Shown here: positions 8,657 to 17,037 of the stretch, piece by piece
How positions within the stretch are numbered: position 1 is the first letter of the stretch
Layout: each line of letters opens with the position of its first letter
Assembly: GCA_964521255.1 (NCBI GenBank)
Contig: CAZFRM010000013.1
Coordinates: forward strand, 62,001 to 126,000
Length of the DNA: 64,000 nucleotides
Origin: ZC4RG29 sp964521255
Lineage (GTDB): Bacteria > Bacteroidota > Bacteroidia > Cytophagales > Cyclobacteriaceae
Direction of reading: 5' to 3'
Notes under the pieces: generated by a model
What the model was told of the DNA's origin: nothing
Seen by the model: only the letters and a program-made list of their open reading frames with translations
The model's database searches: none
Position numbers and translations under genes: made by a program

Positions 8657-9064
8657 ATGAAGAAGCTTATCATCGCCGGGGGAGTGGTATTTTTAACAGT
8701 TGCGTTTGCCATATTCTTTGTTTACAACAAACCGCATAGATCAACCGATAAAGTAGATGAGTCTGTTGATGCGGGAGCGTTGTTAATGGCATTTGATGAA
8801 AGTGAGGAAGAGGCTAACCAACGCTTTCTTGATAAGGTCATTGAAGTAAAAGGCAAAGTGAAGGAAGTAATCGAGCAGGAAAATTCGTATATCCTCATGC
8901 TTGGAGAAGAGGGATCGTTTAACGGAATAAGCTGCACCCTTGATCAGGAACAGGATTCTGTCGCCTTTGGACTCAAAGCAGGTGATGAGGTTGTAGTTCG
9001 TGGAATTTGTACCGGGTTCCTTCTGGATGTAGTTCTTGTTAATTGCAGAGTAATTAGCGAGTGA
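8657..9064 (+). CDS. membrane-anchored OB-fold (tRNA_anti-like) protein
   Basis: A 135-aa protein. An N-terminal hydrophobic segment (residues 3-22) is followed by an OB-fold-like domain: VIEVKGKVKEVIEQENSYIL, then GISCTLDQEQ and GDEVVVRGICTGF...LVNCRVI. This matches the periplasmic tRNA_anti-like family, which despite its name has no demonstrated RNA role in the envelope. It sits between the SprB/cytochrome lipoprotein and YceI, all on one strand with short gaps, so the three probably serve one envelope function. Confidence 0.72.
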   Translation: MKKLIIAGGVVFLTVAFAIFFVYNKPHRSTDKVDESVDAGALLMAFDESEEEANQRFLDKVIEVKGKVKEVIEQENSYILMLGEEGSFNGISCTLDQEQDSVAFGLKAGDEVVVRGICTGFLLDVVLVNCRVISE

Positions 9065-9195
9065 TATCAAAAAAAGAAAATCACATTCTCTATTCGCAGG
9101 GAAATTTCAAATAGAAAATCAAGGGATTGAAACGATGCTACATTTAGTCGGACAACAATGATAGAAAATAATAGCCGGTGAAAATATTTTAAAAA

Positions 9196-9747
9196 ATGAA
9201 ACGCTCAATATTTGCAGTTATCCTATTGGTTTTGGTCTCCCATATTGTTGGTGCACAATCACGTTACATTGACAGAGCCGGGAAAGCTTCATTCTTTTCA
9301 AAAGCACCACTCGAAAATATTGAAGCGCACAATGACCAGGCGCTTAGTATGCTTGACGCTGAAAAGGGAGAAATTGCGGCCTCTATTTTAATGAAATCAT
9401 TCCGGTTCGAAAAGGCGCTTATGCAGGAGCACTTTAATGAAAAGTATATTGAATCGGATAAATATCCCAAAGCAACGTTTAAGGGAAAGATCAAAGACTT
9501 TAGTAAGCTTGATCTTTCTAAAGATGGAAAATATACGGTTGAAGTAGAAGGCGAAATCACTATTCATGGAGAAACTCAACCGTTGAAAACAAATGTTGAT
9601 TTCGTGATAAAAGATAAAGTCATTTCTGCCAGCGCTACATTTCTGTTGCGTGTGAAAGATTTCAAGATTACAATTCCCACGGTAGTGGTAAAGAATATTG
9701 CGGAAGAAGTGGAGGTAAAAGTTTCTTTTAACTACAAGCCTGCCTAG
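9196..9747 (+). CDS. YceI-like periplasmic lipocalin-fold protein
   Basis: A 183-aa protein with a cleavable signal peptide (about residues 1-20, ending HIVGAQ). The YceI-type beta-barrel follows: GKASFFSKAPLENIEAHND, MKSFRFEKALMQEHFNEKYI, ESDKYPKATFKGKI and the C-terminal EEVEVKVSFNY. YceI proteins bind amphiphiles such as isoprenoid quinones in the periplasm and often sit near redox genes, which fits the neighbouring heme-type lipoprotein. Length is near the family norm. Confidence 0.9.
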   Translation: MKRSIFAVILLVLVSHIVGAQSRYIDRAGKASFFSKAPLENIEAHNDQALSMLDAEKGEIAASILMKSFRFEKALMQEHFNEKYIESDKYPKATFKGKIKDFSKLDLSKDGKYTVEVEGEITIHGETQPLKTNVDFVIKDKVISASATFLLRVKDFKITIPTVVVKNIAEEVEVKVSFNYKPA

Positions 9748-9753
9748 CGATGG

Positions 9754-9880
9754 TTATTAATCGTTTAGTGATTTTGCTACTTAGTTCATTCAAAAATCTA
9801 TGATCCAAACGAAAAAATGGCAGTAAACAAATGGCAATAGGCAATTTTGCCTACTGCCATTTGCCCTATTGCCTACTGTT
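9754..9880 (+). repeat. dispersed about 127-bp intergenic repeat, copy A
   Basis: This segment is nearly identical to the reverse complement of 21290-21416. The two share the ATCGTTTAGTGATTT block, a GTTCATTCAAAAATCTATGA block, and the hairpin TAGGCAATTTTGCCTA flanked by TGGCAATAGG and CTGCC. It begins 7 bp after the yceI stop codon. No coding potential is seen. It is probably a non-autonomous mobile or REP-like element. Confidence 0.8.
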
Positions 9881-9921
9881 AATGGTCGTTTGTGAAACGC
9901 CTTAAATTTTTGTTCTATTAA

Positions 9922-9969
9922 CTGATAACTACTGATAACCGATAACTGATAACCGATAACCCGATAACC
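9922..9969. repeat. short tandem repeat based on GATAAC
   Basis: Seven GATAAC units with spacers of 1-4 bp lie between the repeat copy at 9754 and the end of the AI-2E gene. Related single units occur at 26466-26490. This simple-sequence repeat is common in Bacteroidota intergenic DNA; no function is evident. Confidence 0.75.
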
Positions 9970-9975
9970 CTCCCC

Positions 9976-11097
9976 CTAAGAAGTAGATTTTTTCTTCTTC
10001 CTAAGAAACTTCAAGGGTTTCTTTTCTTTTTCACTTTCCGAAGGTTCATCCCCTAACAAAATACCCCAGGCATGAAGCGTTTCCACGCGATCGAAAATTA
10101 CTTTCAAAGTGGCAAGACCGGGAATGGCCAGAAACGTTCCTGGAATACCACATAACGCTCCACCGATTAGTACACCAACAATGGTGACCAGTGCATTGAT
10201 GCGTACGTTATTTCCTACAATCAAAGGCATGCCAATGTTATTGTCAAAAAACTGAACCAGGGCAAGGATGCCTGCTACCCATAGTGCATCGGTAGGATTT
10301 TCTGAAGTGAGAAAAGTGACGGCAATGCAAAATATATTTGCAGCAAGCATGCCTATGTACGGTATAAGGTTCAGCAAGGCTGCGAATAGCGCCAGAAAAA
10401 TTGCATACTTAATTCCCAGGATCAGAAAGCCGATAGCATTTAAGGTAAATACAATAGTGGTTTCAATCATCAGACCCGTGATATACCGCTGTGATACATG
10501 CGTGCAGGCATGTAAAATGTCAACCACCTTGTTATCATCTGATTTCTTAAATAGTTCGATGAAGAATTTTTTTATTGTCGTTTTATAATAGAGGATAAGG
10601 AAAGTATAAATAGGGAGGAGGATGATATACGAAATCGATTCTGTGATGGAAAGGAATGTCTGACCGGCAATTTTCGGGGCCTGCGTTTTTACTTTTTCTG
10701 CTGTCTCGCTAATGTACTCAGCTTGTTTTCTTGGCGCGATATTGAAGTTCTTCGTAATCCATTTCTGAAGAGAACTTGTCAATTCGTTAACACGTTCCTT
10801 CAACGCGTCCCAATCATCAAAGAAATTAGCAATTTGTGTCGATAGAAAATAGAGGATTCCTGTAATTACTAACAGGGACAAAATCAACGGTATCAATATT
10901 GAGAGAATTCTTGGGAATTTTTTTCTATTCAGGAAGTCAACAACAGGAAGAATCAATGTTGCCAGAAGCAAAGCGAAGAGAAACGGAAGAATAATTCCTT
11001 TACCCAGATAGAGAATTACCCCTATGAGTACGAGGCTTAATAAATTAAAACTAAGTTTTTTATAAAATAAGCCTGAATCTTCTTTTATACTATCCAT
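9976..11097 (-). CDS. AI-2E family transporter
   Basis: A 373-aa inner-membrane protein of the AI-2E/PerM (UPF0118) family. Two hydrophobic N-terminal helices are followed by a cytosolic or periplasmic amphipathic stretch (about residues 75-150, DDWDALKERVNELTSSLQKW) and five to six further helices. The family-typical YIGMLAANIF and NNIGMPLIVGNNVRINALVT segments are present. The C-terminal tail is very basic (KEKKPLKFLRKKKKSTS). Members include exporters of small molecules and Na+/H+ antiporters, so the substrate cannot be assigned. It is transcribed alone; upstream lies a hairpin repeat at 11211-11254. Confidence 0.88.
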   Translation of the reverse strand: MDSIKEDSGLFYKKLSFNLLSLVLIGVILYLGKGIILPFLFALLLATLILPVVDFLNRKKFPRILSILIPLILSLLVITGILYFLSTQIANFFDDWDALKERVNELTSSLQKWITKNFNIAPRKQAEYISETAEKVKTQAPKIAGQTFLSITESISYIILLPIYTFLILYYKTTIKKFFIELFKKSDDNKVVDILHACTHVSQRYITGLMIETTIVFTLNAIGFLILGIKYAIFLALFAALLNLIPYIGMLAANIFCIAVTFLTSENPTDALWVAGILALVQFFDNNIGMPLIVGNNVRINALVTIVGVLIGGALCGIPGTFLAIPGLATLKVIFDRVETLHAWGILLGDEPSESEKEKKPLKFLRKKKKSTS

Positions 11098-11210
11098 GAA
11101 TTATCGTATGTATGAGGTTAGTTACAAAATTCCCGGAAGGCAAGCAATCCGAAAGAAGGATTACTTTTATTACTACTGCGTAAAAGGTGAACTGGCACAA
11201 TATTGTCATA

Positions 11211-11254
11211 GGTCAATGGTCATTGGAAGGTACATTCGCCAGTGACCATTGACC
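11211..11254. repeat. intergenic hairpin repeat (GGTCAATGGTCATTGG type)
   Basis: GGTCAATGGTCATTGG at 11211-11226 pairs with CCAGTGACCATTGACC at 11239-11254 (15 of 16 positions, 12-nt loop). Related fragments (AATGACCATTGAC) occur at 21441-21455. It lies between the 3' end of the ATP-grasp gene and the start of the AI-2E gene, and there is no T-tract, so it is more likely a REP-like element than an intrinsic terminator. Confidence 0.7.
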
Positions 11255-11317
11255 GATGACAAAATCTGCGGCGGCGCAAGGATGTTGACGACAGTTTATG
11301 ATTGATACGGTACTCAC

Positions 11318-12361
11318 TTAAATGGTCGCAATCTTTGCATTTTCGATACTTTCTTTATACGTGTCCTTATAATGAACCTTGCGTTCAATTGCTTCAAGCA
11401 CGGGAGTAAAAAAGTCAACACCGCATAACTTGCAGGCATTATATAATCCACCCGGACTGAATACATTTATTTCCATGAGTTTGTCACCAACAATGTCAAG
11501 ACCCACCAGGAACATACCGTCTTCAGCCAATTTGGGCATCACCAGTTCAACGAGTTTCATCGTCTCGTCAGTAATCTGAACCTTAACGGCCGTTGCACCT
11601 CTGTGAATATTGCTGCGGATGTCATCATCTGATTGTTGCCTCCTTATGGCTGCCACCTGTCCATCCACAACAATGGGTTTACCATTCATAAGGAACAGTC
11701 TGACATCTCCATTTTTCGCATCGGGTAAATACTCCTGGGCAATTACATATCCATCGCGACTTATTGCTTCGAACATCTGGTTAATGTTGTTGGCCTCCTT
11801 TTTTGTTACAAGAAAAACATTTCTTCCTCCGGATCCCTGAAGGGGCTTAAGCACCATTTTATTTTTGCTCTCTTCAAAAAATAATTTGATATCATCTACA
11901 TCACGGGTGATGATAGACTTTGGCCGCACTTTTTCAGGGAAGTACTGAAAATACATTTTGTTCATGGCATTGGCCAGGCTACTGGGATCATTGAGTACGA
12001 TTACGCCTTGCTTTACAGCCATCTGTCCAAAAATCACCCCTGCATTTTGTGCCCAGGGACGTTTCCCAATATCTTCCGACGGATCATTTCTGAGCATGAT
12101 TACTTCTAAATCTGAAGCAGTCACTTTAACCTGTGTGGCTTGCTTGAGTTCTTTCAAAAGTGTAGAGGCTGTCCTGAATTTTTTATCCGCTGGCAAAGGA
12201 AACGCATGCGCTCCCATTTGACCATCTGAATAATAGGCCAAATCACCTACGCCCATATAATAAACTTCGTGTCCTCGTTTATGAGCACAAAGGGCAAGGT
12301 GTGTAGTTGTATAAGAACTGTGTTCTTTTGCAACATCATTTACAATGAATCCAATTCGCAT
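11318..12361 (-). CDS. glutathione synthase-like ATP-grasp ligase
   Basis: A 347-aa cytosolic protein. The N-terminal pre-ATP-grasp domain (MRIGFIVNDVAKEHSSYTT, then GHEVYYMGVGDLAYY) is followed by an ATP-grasp fold with KMVLKPLQGSGGRNVFLV (ATP-binding lysine and glycine loop, about residues 168-185), VIAQEYLPDAKNGDVRLFLM and the metal-binding MEINVFSPGGLYNACKL. This architecture forms amide bonds between a carboxylate and an amine via an acyl phosphate, as in GshB. There is no GshA nearby, so classical glutathione synthesis is doubtful. It overlaps the metallopeptidase gene by 22 nt; the two are co-translated and presumably share a substrate. Confidence 0.85.
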   Translation of the reverse strand: MRIGFIVNDVAKEHSSYTTTHLALCAHKRGHEVYYMGVGDLAYYSDGQMGAHAFPLPADKKFRTASTLLKELKQATQVKVTASDLEVIMLRNDPSEDIGKRPWAQNAGVIFGQMAVKQGVIVLNDPSSLANAMNKMYFQYFPEKVRPKSIITRDVDDIKLFFEESKNKMVLKPLQGSGGRNVFLVTKKEANNINQMFEAISRDGYVIAQEYLPDAKNGDVRLFLMNGKPIVVDGQVAAIRRQQSDDDIRSNIHRGATAVKVQITDETMKLVELVMPKLAEDGMFLVGLDIVGDKLMEINVFSPGGLYNACKLCGVDFFTPVLEAIERKVHYKDTYKESIENAKIATI

Positions 12362-14199
12362 GATTTTGTCAGATTAAAAACATTAATTCCTTTTTGTATT
12401 TCTTTGATCTTATCGTTGTAGCGCCCGTCAAGGTATCGTGGTGTAATGGGTATTGGTTTTAGAATTTTTCGATACACCAATTCATCAAGTATCGGCAAGT
12501 AGTCCTGCCGTATTTTACCAATGAGAAGAGGTTTAATATCATTTCCTTCCTTCATGTATTCCAATAGATTGATTAATCCTTTCAAATAGATAGCGTCTTT
12601 TGTTAGTCCACCACCGCGATAAGCACGCATGGTAATTGAAAAAGCCTGCTCCGGTGTGAACGAGTATTTATCCGTCAGCAGAAAAAATGTATCTATAAAT
12701 GAATATCCTGCAACCATTTGATGCACGGCTACAACACGCGCTGCTAAAGTTCTCAGTCTGTTATTTGTCAGACCGCCAACTAAATATTCGGCTAAAACCG
12801 CGAGGCCTTCCTGTAATTGCTCATATCCTGGCACACCCGTGTAAAAAAGTTGAAAAGGTTGCGCTTTGCCATTGAAGTAGGTGGCCACATGCGTACCTAC
12901 TTCATGCTGAATTAAAGCATTGGCACGAGAACGTTCTAACTTGAAATTTTTATTGATGTGCAATACACCGCGCGACACCAATATACCTTCCATATCATTG
13001 CGCACCATAATATCCGTTGTAACTTCATCATATTGTTCCTTCAAAAATTTTAATTCCATTTCAGCCAGCGCAATGAATTCATCTCTCTCCATGAATTCCT
13101 TTTTTTTGTGAATATCATTTGGAATAGCAACCAGTAGTCCTTTGGCTACATCCAATAAGTTTTCATCTATCTTTCCAAATAATTGCAGGCTGCTTTGTAC
13201 AAAATCAGATTTTTCACGATCGATCAGCATAGTGAGCATGCGGTCAATTTCCTTTCGCTTGTCACGGAATAAAAAAGCAAGTGTTGGATCGGCGACATTC
13301 TCAATCGGTAAATCATAAATTTTTCTTTTAATGATTTCCGGATCGATAGGCATTGGCCGGTAGTGGAAGACAGGGGCTTTGTGAAAGTTGCTGCGCTTAA
13401 ATTCTTCCCATGCCTTATCAACATTTACAGGCGTGATGAGAAAAAGAAAATCAAAATTCTGACTGTACTCCGCCAATTTTTTGTCGATGTCCCACACCAG
13501 ATCTTCCAATACCGTGGTACCCAACATTTGAAAATGTGATGCATTATAAGAAGTATGAAGTCTCACAAATTCGAAGAATGCCTTTTTCAGCGCCTTTCCG
13601 AAAGTGTCTCTTAGTTCGCGCAAATACAATGGATATGGATTTCCGGTGGCTGAATTAATATAGCTTGGTCTTATTTCCATGCCCATAAGCAATGTACCCG
13701 AAAGCTTTGCTTCTTCACGCGTTAAGAGTGGACTGTAATATGGCGGGGTGATGGATTCAATTTTTTCTACGGATGCTGTAAGCTGTCGTAACCCAATAGA
13801 AGTGCTTAGTTCATCTTTTAAAACTTTAGCAATCGCCTCACCACTTTTATGATTTACATAAATTGTGAAGTCGTCTTTTTTTCTGCCATCGCCAATCCAT
13901 ACTTCCATGAGAAGAAATGAACCAAACTGATCGGCCAATTGATCGGTAATTTTTTTTATCAGTGTTTGAAGTGAACCTTCACTATCGTTGTCGGCCATGA
14001 TGTACGATGATTCCGTCTTGCCCAGTTGAAAAGTAAAGTAATCTTTGCCATCCGGAGGAAAACGATAGGCCAGGAGAAAGGGAACAGGGTGATCAATGTT
14101 AAGAACGCCGGATGACGATAGCCCAATCTTTACCGGTTGATTTGCTTTAAGTGTAGAAGAAATTCTATGAAGAAGTTTTTTGTCAACGACGTTGTTCAT
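12340..14199 (-). CDS. QEGLA-motif (DUF1704/MATCAP-like) zinc metallopeptidase
   Basis: A 619-aa protein with no signal peptide or TM helix. It has the spaced zinc motif HEVGTH (His432, Glu433, His437) and the namesake QEGLA at 463-467, whose Glu464 is a candidate third ligand. The family has been annotated as 'flavohemoglobin expression-modulating QEGLA motif protein'; eukaryotic relatives (MATCAP) are tubulin tyrosine carboxypeptidases. The N-terminal about 180 residues are less typical. It overlaps the amidohydrolase gene upstream by 4 nt (ATGA) and the ATP-grasp gene downstream by 22 nt. The substrate is not known for bacterial members; a carboxypeptidase on a small peptide or protein tail is inference. 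Confidence 0.85.
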   Translation of the reverse strand: MNNVVDKKLLHRISSTLKANQPVKIGLSSSGVLNIDHPVPFLLAYRFPPDGKDYFTFQLGKTESSYIMADNDSEGSLQTLIKKITDQLADQFGSFLLMEVWIGDGRKKDDFTIYVNHKSGEAIAKVLKDELSTSIGLRQLTASVEKIESITPPYYSPLLTREEAKLSGTLLMGMEIRPSYINSATGNPYPLYLRELRDTFGKALKKAFFEFVRLHTSYNASHFQMLGTTVLEDLVWDIDKKLAEYSQNFDFLFLITPVNVDKAWEEFKRSNFHKAPVFHYRPMPIDPEIIKRKIYDLPIENVADPTLAFLFRDKRKEIDRMLTMLIDREKSDFVQSSLQLFGKIDENLLDVAKGLLVAIPNDIHKKKEFMERDEFIALAEMELKFLKEQYDEVTTDIMVRNDMEGILVSRGVLHINKNFKLERSRANALIQHEVGTHVATYFNGKAQPFQLFYTGVPGYEQLQEGLAVLAEYLVGGLTNNRLRTLAARVVAVHQMVAGYSFIDTFFLLTDKYSFTPEQAFSITMRAYRGGGLTKDAIYLKGLINLLEYMKEGNDIKPLLIGKIRQDYLPILDELVYRKILKPIPITPRYLDGRYNDKIKEIQKGINVFNLTKSCELDSL

Positions 14200-14981
14200 T
14201 TTGCACTAAGGTTAAACGCCAATTGCTGCTTCAACTGAGGTAAGGTGAGTGCCAGTGCCTGACGTATTTCATTCAGGTGATGAATGTTCACGCAACCCGT
14301 CCATTCATCCATAAATGTTTTTTTTAGTTCAATAGCCAGTGCACATCCGTATTGGCCGAAGTTGCGATTGATCCATCGGCAAAATTCACCGCCCTGAAAT
14401 TTTATATTTTCTCTTACATCAGGTGTGTGGTTGTGTATAGTTAATTGTGCTAACCGGGTAATGAAATCCTGTACGAGTGGATACCACAATGGTTTAATGC
14501 TGGATGTTCCAATATTTATGTCCGGGTTTGAAATAGAAGGCGCTTCGTCAAATGCGTTTTTTCGGCGATGATTGTATGTGTGAATATCCAGGACAATAAA
14601 ATATCCGAAGGTCTCGATCAGGTTCCAAAGCAGATCCACGACACCTGCATAAAATGAGTCATAAATATCATAAGAACGTTCAATGACATCAGAAGGAAGA
14701 GGATTCTTCCAGACTTTCAAACCCCACGCTTCTTTAGGAGTTAAGTAAACAGCCATGTTGCGCGGCCGGTTCATATCAACCTCAAATCGTGATGTGTGCA
14801 CAACAATTCTAGTCTCTGCGATTTCTGTTATATAGCTTGTATATGGATCTTCTTCCCTTGCCCGTTCGTGTTCTTCAAGATTCAAATAGGAGCGTAATTC
14901 GTCCCTTATATCATGTCCATCATGTATGGCCGACATTATAATTGGTGATTTGCCGTTGATGATTTCGAAGCTCTCCTTCAT
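14196..14981 (-). CDS. N-formylglutamate amidohydrolase-like protein
   Basis: A 261-aa cytosolic hydrolase of the FGase/HutG superfamily. Visible signatures are SAIHDGHDIRDEL near the N-terminus, EDPYTSYI, RFEVDMNRPRN, VLDIHTYNHRR and FQGGEFCRWINRNFGQYG, the set of acidic, His and Arg residues expected around the zinc site. The classic enzyme releases glutamate from N-formylglutamate in histidine breakdown, but no hut genes are nearby. It is the first gene of the overlapping trio with the metallopeptidase and ATP-grasp ligase. Its 162-bp upstream region is shared with the divergent dehydratase at 15144. Confidence 0.86.
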   Translation of the reverse strand: MKESFEIINGKSPIIMSAIHDGHDIRDELRSYLNLEEHERAREEDPYTSYITEIAETRIVVHTSRFEVDMNRPRNMAVYLTPKEAWGLKVWKNPLPSDVIERSYDIYDSFYAGVVDLLWNLIETFGYFIVLDIHTYNHRRKNAFDEAPSISNPDINIGTSSIKPLWYPLVQDFITRLAQLTIHNHTPDVRENIKFQGGEFCRWINRNFGQYGCALAIELKKTFMDEWTGCVNIHHLNEIRQALALTLPQLKQQLAFNLSAK

Positions 14982-15143
14982 TGTTTTTTAATCAGGGAAT
15001 GTCCAGTTTCATGCCAGCCGCCATTTCAATGGAATTGGTGTTGATTTTATGTTGCGTGAATTTTTAACCGTGGAATTTTATCAACACTTTGTTGCTTCAT
15101 CGATTTTCATTAATTATAAACTCAATTTGACGATGATTTAAAA

Positions 15144-16859
15144 ATGGCGAAGAAACTTAGAAGTGAAGAATGGTTCGGTAAGTCAGACAAGATGGGCTTT
15201 GTACATCGGTCATGGCTTCGAAATCAAGGTTACCCTGATGATCATTTCCGCGGTAGACCTGTAATAGGTATTTGCAACACATGGTCCGATCTCACGCCCT
15301 GCAACGGTCATTTGCGCGACTTTGCTGAAATAGTAAAGAAAGGTGTGCTCGAGGCAGGAGGCTTTCCGATGGAATTTCCAGTTACATCACTGGGTGAAAC
15401 GATCATGCGTCCTACCACCATGTTGTTCAGGAATTTAGCGAGCATGGATGTAGAAGAATCCATTCGTGCCAACCCAATTGATGGTGTAGTACTTCTTACC
15501 GGTTGCGACAAGACAACGCCATCAACCGTAATGGGTGCATGTAGCGTAGACTTACCCACAATTGTAGTTCCCGGTGGACCGATGTTGAACGGACGCTTTC
15601 GTGGAGAGCTTTTAGGTTCAGGTTCCTTTAACTGGCTTATCAAGGAAAAACAAAAAGTCCAACAATTTTCAGAAGCTGATCTACTTGAAGCAGAGATATG
15701 CGCAGCCCGAAGCAGTGGACATTGTATGACGATGGGCACGGCTTCTACTATGGCATGTATGGTGGAGGCGCTTGGGTTGACCTTGCCTGGAGCAGCGGCT
15801 ATCCCCGCCGTTGATTCACGAAAAAAAGTTCTTGCTCAATTATCGGGAAGAAGAATCGTGGACATGGTAAAGGAAGGACTTAACATCTCTAAAATTCTAA
15901 CCAGAAAAGCCTTCGAGAATGCTATTGTGATGAATGCTGCTGTAGGCGGCTCAACTAATTTTGTTATTCACTTAACAGCCATTGCAAGACGAATTGGCGT
16001 TGAATTGAACCTGGAGGATTTTGATACGATAGGAAGTAAAATACCTTTACTGGTAAATCTTATGCCTTCCGGAAAATATTTGATGGAAGATTTCTTTTAT
16101 GCCGGTGGTCTTCCGGTTGTGTTTAACGAAATGAAAACATACCTGCATAATGATGTCATAACGGTAAATGGAAAAACTATCGGGGAAAATAATAAAGAAG
16201 TACCGTGTTACAATCGCGAAGTTATTGCCAGCATAGATAAACCGTTGAAGGAGAATGCTGGCATTGCTGTGCTGAAAGGTAATTTATGTGAAGATGGAGC
16301 AGTGATTAAACCCTCTGCTACTTCCGGTAAACTTTCAAAACATCGCGGCCGCGCTGTAGTATTTGAAACAATGGAAGACTACCATCACCGTATTGATAAC
16401 CCGGATCTCGACATTGACGAAAATTGTGTGATCGTATTGAAAGGTGTCGGCCCGAAAGGTTACCCAGGGATGCCTGAAGTAGGAAATGTTGATCTCCCGG
16501 AGAAATTATTGAAGAAAGGCGTTAAAGACATGGTGCGCATCTCGGATGGGAGAATGAGTGGTACGGCCTATGGAACAGTTGTTTTGCACATTTCACCTGA
16601 ATCCGCCATTGGAGGAACATTAGCCCTGGTGAAAGATGGCGATATGATTGAACTTGACATTGACAACCGTAAACTCCACCTTGACATCAGCGATGAAGAA
16701 TTAAAGAAACGCAAAGCTGCATGGATACCACCTGAGCCCTTAGCCGCCAGAGGTTACGTTAAATTGTACATCGATCACGTGGAACAGGCGCATCTTGGTG
16801 CAGATCTCGATATTTTACGTGGAGGATCGGGATCAATAGTGACGAGGGACCTGCATTAG
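15144..16859 (+). CDS. IlvD/Edd family sugar-acid dehydratase (L-arabinonate/xylonate type)
   Basis: A 571-aa enzyme. Cys53 (TPCNGH), Cys121 (TGCDKTTPS) and Cys194 (SGHCMTMG) are spaced as the [2Fe-2S] ligands of pentonate dehydratases. The N-terminal EEWFGKSDKMGFVHRSW and GYPDDHFRGRPVIGICNTWS are typical of the arabinonate-dehydratase branch rather than of dihydroxyacid dehydratase IlvD. It converts an aldonate to its 2-keto-3-deoxy acid. It is followed after 178 bp by an FAH-family gene resembling 2-keto-3-deoxy-pentonate dehydratase, so the two could perform successive steps of non-phosphorylative pentose degradation. The exact substrate (arabinonate, xylonate or fuconate) is undecided. 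Confidence 0.88.
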   Translation: MAKKLRSEEWFGKSDKMGFVHRSWLRNQGYPDDHFRGRPVIGICNTWSDLTPCNGHLRDFAEIVKKGVLEAGGFPMEFPVTSLGETIMRPTTMLFRNLASMDVEESIRANPIDGVVLLTGCDKTTPSTVMGACSVDLPTIVVPGGPMLNGRFRGELLGSGSFNWLIKEKQKVQQFSEADLLEAEICAARSSGHCMTMGTASTMACMVEALGLTLPGAAAIPAVDSRKKVLAQLSGRRIVDMVKEGLNISKILTRKAFENAIVMNAAVGGSTNFVIHLTAIARRIGVELNLEDFDTIGSKIPLLVNLMPSGKYLMEDFFYAGGLPVVFNEMKTYLHNDVITVNGKTIGENNKEVPCYNREVIASIDKPLKENAGIAVLKGNLCEDGAVIKPSATSGKLSKHRGRAVVFETMEDYHHRIDNPDLDIDENCVIVLKGVGPKGYPGMPEVGNVDLPEKLLKKGVKDMVRISDGRMSGTAYGTVVLHISPESAIGGTLALVKDGDMIELDIDNRKLHLDISDEELKKRKAAWIPPEPLAARGYVKLYIDHVEQAHLGADLDILRGGSGSIVTRDLH

Positions 16860-16898
16860 AAATGTGAATAAACTTAATTGTATTGTGTGCCCTTTCAA

Positions 16899-16953
16899 GT
16901 CCCTCTCCTTTGGAGAGGGATTTAGCCTGCCTGCTGCAGGCAGGGGTGAGGCC
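16899..16953. repeat. REP-like palindromic repeat with nested palindrome
   Basis: It has the same core as 3365-3420 (GTCCCTCTCC, GGAGAGGGATTTAG, GGTGAGGCC). Here the extra palindrome (CCTGCCTG CTG CAGGCAGG) sits after TTTAG rather than in the central loop. It lies between the dehydratase and FAH-family genes and could form strong stem-loops in the transcript. Confidence 0.72.
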
Positions 16954-17037
16954 ACAATCCCGTAGTTATAACTGAACGTAAATTTTAAAGCTGACCTCGT
17001 AAATAAACTAAATCTATTTTGGAGTGAAATCAAAACT

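Noticed and set aside
14196..14981. hutG-type role in histidine degradation
   Set aside because: No other hut gene is present and the gene is coupled to a ligase and peptidase, so the classic role is not supported by context.
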